NCBI RefSeq assembly: GCF_033115175.1
Contig: NC_084827.1
Coordinates: 177,259,401-177,323,400, forward strand
DNA: 64,000 bases
Direction of reading: 5' to 3'
Source: Lepus europaeus
Lineage: Eukaryota > Chordata > Mammalia > Lagomorpha > Leporidae
In this document: one piece after another, positions 12,601 to 24,600 of the stretch
How positions within the stretch are numbered: the first letter of the stretch is position 1
Layout: every line of letters starts with the position of its first letter
Notes under the pieces: model-generated
Databases searched by the model: none
What the model saw: only the letters and a program-made list of their open reading frames with translations
What the model was told of the DNA's origin: nothing
Program-made: the position numbers and the translations under genes

Positions 12601-15600
12601 CACAGTGGCTGGAGCTGAGCCGATCCGAAGCCAGGAGCCTCTCCCAGGGGCCCAAGTATTTGGGCTGTCTTCCATTGCTTTCCCAGGTCATAGCAGAGAG
12701 CTGGATCAGCCTGGACTTGAACTGGTACCCATATGGGATTCCGGCACTGCAGGTGGAAGCTTAGCCCACTATGCCACAGTGCCATCCCCAAGAAGTAGTT
12801 AATTTTTGGTTCTTAAGATTTATTTAAAAGGCAGAATGACGGAGGAAGAGAGGGAAAGAGAGAGAGATCGTCCATCTACTGGTTCATTCCCCAAATACCC
12901 ACTACAGATATGCCTGTGCCAGCCTGAAGCCTTGAGCTAGGAACTCCATCCTTGTCGCTCACGTGGTGGCAGGACCCTTCACGTGCTGCCTCATAGGCTC
13001 ATTAGCAGGGAGCTAGATTAGAGGGATGGAGCAGCTGAACCTCGAGCCAGGCACTCCAGTGTAGGGCGCAGGTATCCCACGTGGCACCTTAACCCACTGC
13101 CTCACAGTGCCTGCCCCCAGGGTAGGTAATTTGGACTGTGGGTAGTCCTTACAAGAGATTATAGTTGGTGTGGAAAATCCTCAGCAACCACGGACACTGA
13201 TGGAATTTTCTTAGAGCCATTCAGGTCATAAGTCTCTTATTAACATTGGCCCTATAGTTTATGACAATAATTTACATATGTACACAAAGTCCTTTACAAA
13301 ATGTCCATTGGTTGGAAACAGACCGTATTTAATCATTCATAAATAGCCTATAATAAGAATGTAGAAAATGCAGAATCCCGAAAAGGGGTGTCAGTGAACT
13401 TCACTGGCAGTAAAGACGTGGACTCAGAAGCCGTTATCCGTTTACTTCCACACCTGAACCCACACTGCCCTGCAGGTCAGCAGAAGCAGTGGTCACTTGT
13501 GACGCTGCCCAGCCTGTCCAGAAGCCACTCCAGTTCTTGTTCTTTCTCCTTCTCTCTGAAATTTATATACACAAAATTAGCCATTTTAAAGTGTTTAGTT
13601 CAGTGGCATTTAATATATTCACAATGTGCACCTGCCTAGTTCCATGAAGTCAGTGTGCCGTCAGAGGCTTTGTGGCTCCTGGAAGTCTGGGGATGAGGAT
13701 CCTGGGTGGCCGCATTCTGCCATGTGCCCGTGACAGTGTTCCAGAGCTACCTCTGATGCTTACTTTGTTCATCTGTAATGATGGGATAGGCATTTGCTGG
13801 TAAATGCATCGTGCTGATTTTCCTTCTAAGTGTGTTGAAGGATACTGATAGAACTAGAGCTTGCCAACAGTCCACTCTGCTGGTGATGCAGCTCATTGAG
13901 GCAGCTTATTTCCTCCCTGTGTGTGAGCTCTGACATCCTTGTTTTTCTCCTCTCGTTCTCCCAGTTTGGGAAGGTGGTAGCGTGTGGGACCTCCCCCTGG
14001 ACACCGCGCCCTCAGGCCCTGCCCTGGAGCAGCTGCAGCAGCTGGAGAAGGCCAAAGCTGCCAAGGTGGGACGCTCACTCCTTCACGGCCGCGCCTGCCT
14101 TCTGCACGCGGGGTACAGGCTACAAGCACTTCATGTCTGTTCAGCTCTGTCTCTAGCTAGCGATGCTTTTTCCTTTTAGTTTCCTGCGGGTACCTTCATA
14201 GCCTATCCTTATTGTGCCCTCCCTCCCCAAAAGGACCTCAGAACAGAATTAAAATTAAACATTGATGTATTGGTTAGTCATTACATGAATGATCAAGGTC
14301 ATTATGTATATTTTAGTTGGGCTATTTTTTAAGATTATTTTTTTCCATTTATTTGAGAGGTAGAGTTAAAGACAGTGAGAGGGAGAGACAGAAAGGTCTT
14401 CCATCTGTTCACTCTCCAAATGGTCGCAATAGCCAGAGCTGTGCCCATCTGAATCCAGGAGCCAGATGCTTCTCCCAGGTCTGGGTGCAGGGGCCCAAGG
14501 ACTTGGGCCATCTTCTGTTGCTTTCCCAGGCCATAGCAGAGAACTGGATGGGAAGAGGAGCAGCCAGGACTAGAACCAGCACCAATGTGGGATGCCGGTG
14601 CCGCAGGCAGAGGATTAACCTACTGCATCATGGCACTGGCCCCAGTGGACTATTCTTTTTCTTTTTTTTTTTGACAGAGTTAGAGAGAAAGGTCTTTTCC
14701 ATTGGTTCATCCCCCAAATGGCTGCTATAGCCGGCACACTGCGCCGATCTGAAGCCAGGAGCCAGGTGCTTCCTCCTGGTCTCCCATGCAGGTGCAGGGC
14801 CCAAGCACTTGGGCCATCCTCCACTGCCCTCCTGGGCCACAGCAGAGAGCTGAGCTGGAAGAGGAGCAACCGGGACAGAATCCGGCGCCCCAACTGGGAC
14901 TAGAACCTGGGGTGCCGGCGCCAAAGGCGGAAGATTAGCCTAGGGAGCCACGGCGCCGGCCCGGACTATTCTTGATATGACACCTGTCATAACTAAGACT
15001 GTGAGAAAATATCCACTGTATTGTTTATTAGATTCATGATCTGTGGCTTGAGTGCCCATATGGAATCTTAAATTTTTTATTTGAGTGGTAGAGTTATAGA
15101 CAGAGAGAGGGAGAGACAGAGAGAGATCTTCCATCTGCTGGTTCACTCCCTAAATGGCTGCAACTGCTGGAACTGGGCTGATCAGGAGCCAGGAGCTTCT
15201 TCAGGATCTCCCACGTGGGTGCAAGGGCCCAAGCACTTGGGCCACCTTCTACTGCTTTCCCAGTGCGTAGCTGAATGCTAGATTGGAAGAGGAGCAGCCA
15301 GGACACAAACTGGTACCCATATGCAATACCAGTGCTGCAGGCGGAGGCCTCGCCCACTACGCCACAGCTGGCCCCCCATGTAGAATCTTTATTGGAGTTG
15401 ATTTACATTTCCTAGTATCTCTAGACTCAAAGTTGAAAAGCTTAATGTTAACATTAGGATGTTCTCCATGCACATTTTGTGGGGGATCTTGATTGTGGAT
15501 GTCGTGTTTGCCAGGGGAGGATATCTGTACCCAGGATTTGTAATCCTCTAAGAGTTTCTTGTCTGTTTACACTAAGTGTCTTCTTATCCCGTGAGGAAGT

Positions 15601-18600
15601 GACAGCCTCTTTAGAGTGTGCAGAATGTGCACAGGTTTATGTTTAGGGTCTTTCTCCATAAATGAATGTGACACGGTAGTTCATACAATTCTTGGATGTC
15701 TTCTAGTCCCCGCTGCTTTGTGTGGCAATCATACATGATGACAGCAAGGCGTTGTTTGGGTGTTTGTGGACAAGGAAACAAAGACACGCCCCTCCCAACT
15801 GCAGGCTGGAACAAAGACACGCCCCTTCCAACTGCAGGCTGGTTGAGGGTACTTCAGAAATGTCATAGACAAATGGAAAGAAAAGAAAAGATTGTTTTGG
15901 TGCAGCAAATTTTGAAGTCCACACCTATAAGGGGTCACCGAAAAGCTCATGGGAGGGGCTAGCATTGGGGCATAGTGGGTAAAACCATTTCGTGGGGGGC
16001 TGGCATACCATATGGGTACCAGTTTGAGTCTTGGCTGCTCCACTTCCGATCCCTACTAATGTGCCTGAGAAAGTGGCGGAAGATGGCCTAAGTATTTGGG
16101 CTCCCTACTACCCATGTGGAATACCCAAATGAAGCTCCTGGTGCTTGGCTTCAGGCTGGCCCAGCCTTGTCCATTGTGACCATTTGTTTTTTTGTTTGTT
16201 TGTTTGTTTGTTTTGTTTTTTTTGACAGGCAGAGTGGATAGTGAGAGAGAGACAGAGAGAAAGGTCTTCCTTTTTGCTGTTGGTTCACCCTCCAATGGCC
16301 GCTGTGGCCGGTGCATCGTGCTGATCCGATGGCAGGAGCCAGGCACTTCCCCCGGTCTCCCATGCGGGTGCAGGGCCTAAGGACTTGGGCCATCCTCCAC
16401 TGCCTTCCCGGGCCATAGCAGAGAGCTGGCCAGGAAGAGGGACAACCGGGACAGAATCTGGTGCCCCAACCGGGACTAGAACCCGGTGTGCCAGCACCGC
16501 AAGGCGGAGGATTAGCCTGTTAAGCCACTGCACCGGCCCCATTGTGACCATTTGTGGAGTGAATCAGCAGATGGAAGATCAATTCTCTCTCTCTCTCTCT
16601 CTCTCTCTGTAACTCTGCATTTCTAATAAATAAAAATCTAAAAAAAAAAAAGTTAAAGGAAATGTGTGTTATGAAAAATATGGATTTCACAATTCTTTTG
16701 CACCAAGATAAGCTTTTAAAAAATTATTTACTTTTTATTGATTTGAGAGACAGCTGGAGCTCCCATCTGCTGATCCCGAAATGCCCACAACTACCAGGAC
16801 TGGGCCTGGTCAAAGCTGGGAGCCAGGAACTTGATAATCCAATTGCCTCCTACCTGGATGGTACAGACCCAACTACTTGAACCATCCACTGCCTCTCAGG
16901 GTATGTGTCAGTAGGAAGTGGCATCAGGAGCAAGAGTTGGGCATCAAGCCCAAATACTTCAGTATGGGTCAGAGAGAGAGAGAGAGTCTTCTATCTGCTG
17001 GTTCACTCCCTAGATGGCCACAGTGGCTGGAGCTGAGCTGATCCAAAGCCAAGAGCCAGGAGCCTCTCTTCCAGGTCTCCCATGCGGGTGCACGGGCCCA
17101 AAGACTTGGGCCATCTTCTACTGCTTTCCCAGGCCATAGCAGAGACTTGGATCAGAAATGGAGCAGCCAGGTCTTGAACCAGCGCCCATATGGAAAGCTG
17201 GCACTGCAGGCAGTGGCTTTACCCGCTCTGCTACAGCCCTGGCCCCATGGGTCAGGGATGTCTTAACCACCAGTCCAAATGCCCGCTCCAAGCTTATCTT
17301 TTAATTCCATTTTTCTGTGTACTTTGAAATACCCTCAGTTTTGGGCCAGTTACTCAGTTGGAGAGGTGTAGGGATCAGGAATTGGGTGATATTTACAAAA
17401 AGAGAGTTTACTTATTTACTTGAGAAACAGAGTGATAGAGGTGGGGAAGAGACAGATGTTCCAGTGCTTCAAAAGGTGGGAACTGCTGGGACTCAGCGAG
17501 GCCAAAACCAGCAGTCTAGAGCTTTTCTGGTTCTTGCACTTGGGTGGCAGGGGCCCAAGTACTTGGCCATCCTCCATGGCCTTTGCAGGTACGTAAGCAA
17601 GGAACCCGCTCAGAAGTGGAATCACTGGGACTAGAACTGGTGGTCAGATACGCGAAGCTGGCATCAGAAGCGGCGGCTTAACCTGCTGCACTACAGTGCC
17701 GGCCCCTGGGTGAACCTTGATGAACAAAAATACTTGAGCTAACTTTTACCTGAAGGATAACAGGAAAAGGTTTGATGATGACAAAGTACAAGGAAATGAC
17801 AGTTGTATTTGAAGGAAATAGCAGCAGGAGAGACTCAGGAGTACACAAGCACATGCCGAACTTGGAAAGTATGAAAGTGATTTGGTCTGCCTTGCAGCCA
17901 TGACGCTTGAGGGATCAAGTGAGAGACGAGGCTAAATAGGGTGAGGCAGACCCATCGTGAGGATCCTTGCACATATTGTATTTTCAGGGTGAAGATTGTT
18001 GAGATGTAAGTCTAGGAGTGTTGGGTTTTTTTGTTTTAGTTTTTGTTTTTTTGAGGGGGTGGGGATTAGATGTTGCTGGTACACAAAACTGGATGCTGGG
18101 AAACGATAAGAGATTCTTAGGAGTATGGGTGAGAAAAGTAAAGGGATGAACTGTAGCTCTGGAAATAGGAGTGGAGGCCGGGTCCTGGATTTGACTAGAA
18201 TTCGGAGCTAAATATGATAAAATGTGTTAGGTGATTGGTTTTCTAATTTAAATAATTGTAGTTTTTCACACTACTAGCTTTATAACATTGCAGCCTTGTA
18301 GCCCTACTGTTAGATGTTCAATTAGAGATTCATTTGTAGGGATGAATAAAGGAATACCACCTCCAGAGAGGTCCGACGCACCTCCCAGCAGAAGTGGGAG
18401 GGCCGGGACACTGCTGTGGTTCCTGGGACTCTCACAGAGTTCTCGTTGTACTTGCAGTGCGAAGGACTGAGCGGTAAAGTCTGCACCTCTCAGCTTCCTC
18501 TGACACTGCTGCTCAGTTCTTTTGGTGTGCGCTTGTGCTGGTTCCAAGTTTCTAAACATGCTCTCGTGTGATGACAGCTGGAACAGGAGAGAAGAGAGGC

Positions 18601-21600
18601 GGAAATGCGGGCAAAACGGGAAGAGGAAGAGCGGAAGAGACAAGACGAGCTCCGGAGGCAGCAGGAGGAAATTCTCCGGAGACAACAGGAGGAAGAAAGG
18701 AAGAGACGGGAGGAAGAAGAGCTCGCAAGGAGGAAGCAGGTACCTCTGGGCGCTCTGGTCCCTAGGGTGCCCGTGGGGCAGCTTCAGCTTAGCTCACTGT
18801 CTTCCAGAATTTCTGTCTCTACCCCCACAAGTCAACAGGGAGTTAGTGCAGGACTGGGATCAGAACTTGAGGAGACTCACTCACCTTTAGAAAGACTATT
18901 CAGTTTCTAGCTGTATCCCATGGAGGGATAGTCTTCAGTTTTAGTGACCAATTGGAATTGATTTCCTTTGTATACTTCGTGATATAAACCACTTAGAATT
19001 CGTAAGTTCTACCCTTCCTACTAAAAAGAATGAGAAAGTAACTTTACAATTCAGCATTAAATGTCAAACTTTTTTTTTTTTTTTTAGATTTATTTACTTA
19101 AAACGTAGAGTGACAGAAGGAGAGACAGAAATAGGGAGAGAGAGAGAGAACCAGGAAATGAGCTTCCATCTCCTTGTTCACTCCCCGAAATGGCTACTCC
19201 CCCAAATGGCTACAATGACTGCTGGGCCAGGTCAAAGCTAAGGAGCCTGGAACTTTATATCCAAATACTTGGGCCATCTTCCACTGCTTTCCCAGGAGCA
19301 TTAGCAGGGAACTGGGTCAGAACTGGAGCAGCTGGAATTCACTAGCATTCATATATGGGATGCTGGCTTAACCTCCTGGGCCACAACGCTTGCCCCACTG
19401 TCAAACTTTTATATCCAGACGGACTTTCAGAAAAAAAATTGTGGTAACATGTATAATGTGAAAATGCCCACTTGAGGTATCTGCTTGGTGGCAGTACGTG
19501 CATCCACATTGCTCTGCAACCCTCACCACTGTCCATTTGCACAAGTTCTGTGTCTTTCCCAACTGAAACTCCATATCCATGAAACACGGAGCTCTGTTCC
19601 CTTCTCCCCTAGTCCATGGTACCTCTCAATCCTGCTGTGTCTGTGAATTTGACTACCCCAGGTACCCTAGAGAGGTGGAGCTATACAATATATGTGTTTG
19701 CCGTTTTGTGACTGGCTGGCTTATTTCACTCAATTTCAGCCATCTTGAAGCATGTATAAGAATTTTGTTCCTTTTTTAAGGCTGCATAATATTTCATTGT
19801 ATTTTTAGGTTACATTTTGTTTATCCATTTATCTGTTAGTTGCCATTTATTGTGAAATATGTGTAACGAACATGGATATACACACGTTTGTTTGAGTCCT
19901 TGCTTTCGACTCCTTTGGGCCCTCTTAAGTGAAATTTCTGGACCAGAGGGTAATTCTATTTTTAATTTGTTTTTTTTAGAAAGTACTATATCATTTTCCA
20001 TAGCTGCTGTACCATTTTACATTCCTACCATTAGCGTGCAGGGGTTTAGTTTCTCCATGTTCTTGCCAGCAGTTGTTATTTTCTCTTTAAAAAAGGGTAT
20101 GGAGTGATAGCTCATTTTGGTTTTGATTTTGCATTTCCTTAATGATCAGTAATATTGGGCATCTTTTCTTGTTCTTTTTGGCTTATTCAGATATAGTTTT
20201 TACAAGTTTATTTATCTTAGAAATCTACGTTCTCTGTTTGTGTCCTTAAATAACTTCTCCTACTTGTACTTCAGTGACTAGGGTTTCAGAATAGGGAGGA
20301 AAAGAATCTGAATGTATAACTGTTTGTACAGAGATATGTGTCACTCGTACCTAGTGTTTCGTAACCTGCCTTTTGACAGTCCTGATCTGTGTCACCTTCC
20401 CACGGGAGGTCGAGGAGCCCCTGTAGCTGCACATCAGGAGTACTTGAAGAAAACCGCTGCGCCTGGACTGATGGTGTCCAGACTTTCTCCCTTGTCGTTA
20501 CTCTGCAAATGCAGTGTAACTGTTTTCCTAAATCGTTCATTGTGTTAAGTGTTAGGAACAATCTGGAGGTGATTTGAAGTACAGGATAGGATACACAGAG
20601 AGGATGTGCAAATACTGCACCATTTTATATGGGGGCCTTGAGCATAAATGCGTTTTGGTGTTGTTTGAGGGGATCCTGGTACCATTTTGCTGAAGACACC
20701 AGGGGACAGTTGTGTACATCTGCCATCATCATCATCATCATGTTTGCTAGCTAAAATTATATTTGTATTACAGATAATAATAGTAATTTACCCAGTTTCC
20801 TATTAGATGGGAGGGTTGTTGGCAGTTTTTCACTGTTAGGTGAGAGAGCATGTTTAAAAGAAAATCCTAAAGCTAAGCCCTGCTTACGTATTTATAACCA
20901 GTGAGGCTTAGCATTACTCGCATTTTTTATGATATTTGACCTTTTGTATTTCTTTTTTGACAACTCACCACCCATTTTTCTTTTGGGGTTCTTGTTGGTT
21001 CTAATGGAAAAATTCTACTCTGTAATAGTTCCAAAGTCTAGCTTTACCTCACTTTTCTACTTGTGCCCAAGAGCTGCTCTGTGAAAAACAAGAGTCCATG
21101 CTGAGATGATATTAGAGATACAGGAATTTTTTTTTTTTTTTGGTTTATGCAACTTTATTGAAGAAAAATGAATCAATTACTAGCAGAGCTATTAGTTGAT
21201 CTCTCATCCATTGACAACCTGCATCACTTATTCAGTGCTATGGTGAACAGTGTATTGGAAGATAGATTGACTGATGGCCCCACGCCTCCTAACAATTTAA
21301 ATGAAAATTACAAAATGTTTGAGACCCTATTTTGGAATACAAAGGGTGTTTGACTTCCAATTTCCATTCTCTGTAGAGCAAGAACAGGTCATTCCCTTGT
21401 TGACATGCATGAAATACATTACGTTTTTTGTTCTGCTGATGCTATAAATTCTTTTTTTTTTTTTTTTTTTTTTTTGGACAGGCAGAGTTAGGCAGTGAGA
21501 GAGAGAGACAGAGAGAAAGGTCTCCCTTTTTCCGTTGGTTCACCCCCCAAATGGCTGCTACGGCTGGTACACTGTGCCGATCCAAAGCTAGGAGCCAGGT

Positions 21601-24600
21601 GCTTCCTCCTGGTCTCCCCTGCGGGTGCAGGGCCCAAGCACTTGGGCCATCCTCCACTGCCCTCCTGGGCCATAGCAGAGAGCTGGCCTGGAAGAGGGGC
21701 AACCAGGACAGAATCCAGCACCCCAACTGGGACTAGAACACAGGGTGCCGGCGCCGCAGGCGGAGGATTAGCCCAGTGAGCCACGGCGCCGGCCAATGCT
21801 ATAAATTCAGTACCAGTTCTCCAGCCACATCAGTTATGAGCATAAAGTACATCATGTAACCTCAAGTCTCGAACAGGGAAGGCTTAAACTAGAGTGGGCG
21901 CTGCTAGAATCACGCTGCTCCTGTGCTGACTGCTGCACGCCCTCTCCCTCCCTCCCACATGATTCTTCAACACGTTAGAGCAGTGAGGAGTGGTTTTAGT
22001 CTCATCACCAATTAGAGTGAAACATTGGCCACATAATACACATAATACACCAAATACACATGCACATAATACACATGCTCCATTCTTAAAAAATTCTGAA
22101 GAGATACAGGAATTTCTTAGTCATACTTTACGTCAACATAGGAGGGCTCTGAGAAGTATCGCACTAAAGAAATCCATTTAATTCTCTGTTGCTCAGTGTT
22201 CTCTAAATGATTTTGACAAGGGGACCTCTTTGTGGATAGTACTTAATGGTATCAGCGGGACTCTTGTTCTTGATAACATGTTCTGGGATACGTGGCTTTA
22301 CTTGGTACTTCTGACTGGGAGAATTCTTTCTTTCCTCACTAGGAATCTTGGCTGGCTGTTGAGTTGACCTGTCTGTGCCATAGGTTCCCGGTTGATTAAA
22401 ATTAGTGACTAATAGTGGCAGTGGAGAAAATCTGCATGCTAATGTGGCCCTGTCTAGAGGTAATCAGTAAACAATGTGGCCAGTGCAGAAACCAGGATCG
22501 ACTACAGCTTACTGTTTCTTGAAATAGTTTTTTTTTTTTTTTTTTACTTTGGATGTGCCCGCTTCCCTATCAGATCCATTTTACTCTAGATCCTGATTAT
22601 GTGCTTTTTGTATTTCCTGGCTGTAGAGTATTAGCAGCATATAACCTGTACCTTTTCACAGGAGAGCGCTGTGCCCCGGATTTTACGTCCCTCCTTCCCT
22701 TTCTCTTCAGGAAGAAGCTCTGCGACGCCAGAGGGAACAGGAGCTGGCTCTGAGGCGGCAGCGGGAAGAGGAGGAGAGGCAGCAGCAGGAAGAGGCTCTC
22801 AGAAGACTGGAGGAAAGGAGGAGAGAAGAGGAGGAGAGGCGGAAGCAGGAGGAGTTGCTACGCAAGCAGGTGACCAGTCCTCTGGTTGCTCCTTGCAGCT
22901 AGGAGTTGGGGATGGAGACGGTGCGTGGGTGGCGCAGCGCATCCCACACCGCAGGCCCGGTGTAGTCCTGGCAGCTCGGCTTCTCAGCCAGTGCCTGTCG
23001 GTGCTCCCGGGAGGCAGCAGACGGAGTCCCTGCTACCCCCATGGAAGCCCTGCCTGGGCTTCCTGGCTTGTCTCCACCCTGGCAGTTGTGGCTGTTTGGG
23101 GAATGAACAAACAGGTCTCTCTGTCACTCAGCCTTTCAAGTAAATAAATTAGTCTTTCAAAAATGATTAAAAGGAAAGAATGCGTTAGAACCTTGGAGCT
23201 GGTATTTGGCCTAGCAGTTATGCTTGCTCAGACATTGGGAATGCCTGGGAATCCTGCGGTTTCCTGCATTATAATTTAAACAAAGGGTTAAAGTATTAGG
23301 ATATTGATAGCCTCATAGCATCTTTCAGGCTACTGAAAGTTACTAAAACAAACTTGATTGTAATTTTTTAATTGTAATTTTTTTTTCCTCAAAGGAAAAG
23401 GTTTTTTTTTTTTTTTTTTGTAGAGGGAAATACAGGTTTTTTTATGTTTCTGGTTCTTCTCAGCTATGTGGTAAAAAACATAAATATGTAAGTATGTTTA
23501 GCAAGTTTCAGATTTAACACAAACTGTCATCTTTTGATAGAGATTTTTGAATTTTGATGAAATCCTACTTAACAAGTTTTCATTTTATTACTATTTTTTG
23601 TTTCTCTTTATAAGAAATCTTTGCCCAACTACAGAGCAATAAGACACTTTTCCCCCCCAAAAGCTTTGTAGTTTTAGTTTTAGACGTAAGTTTGAATTAT
23701 TTTTTGTATGTTGTGAAGTACTGGCTGTTCCTTTTTCCATTGAATTTCTTTGGTTTTAGCCCAAATCAGTTGTTTTATAAATACAGTTCTTTTCTGAACT
23801 CTATTCTGTCCATCACTTTGCCTATCATGTAATGAGTAATGCGGACCAGTCGCCCCCACCCTGGACCGAGCACCCAGACTCTGCCTTCTGCTTCGAGCCG
23901 CTCCTTCTTAGTTCAGCACCCACGGTGTACCTGGTGCAGGTAGTTGATGAGTAAACTGAAGATCCCAGCAGATCTCTTCTTGTGGTTCCCTTCCTTCTGC
24001 GGTTCCTTCTTCCAGATTTCTCCACTACATCTGTGCCTATTTCTTCATCCCTTTGGCCATTTTAAGCCTGTAAGGCTTGGAGCCCTTTGTGAGTTGGGAA
24101 ATGCCCTCAGACTTGCATACTTATGATTTGGTTTCTTAAGAGGAAACTGCTTCTCAATTTCTCTTTAAGATTCATTAAATTTTTGAAAGACAGAGTTACA
24201 GAGAGAGGTCTTCCATCCACTGGTTCACTCCCCAGATGGCCGCAACGGCCGGAGCTGTGCCGATCCTAAGCCAGGAGCCAGGCGCTTCTTCCGGGCCTCC
24301 CACATGGGTGGAGGGGCCCAAGGACTTGGGCCATGCTCTACTGCTTTCCCAGGCCATAGCAGAGAGCTGGATCGGAAAAGGAGCAGCCAAGACTAGAACC
24401 CGTGCCCACATGGGATGCCGGTGCTTCAGGCCAGGGCTTTAACCTGCTGTGCCATAGTGCCGACCCCCAGCTTTTGTGATTACCTGTGAGACGTTGGTCT
24501 GACTGTGGTCCTATGCCATTAGAAGATGCGAGAACCCACAAAGTATCTCATTTTATTGTTCAAGAACATTTTTTTAAATTAGTAGACTCTCTTTTTAGAG

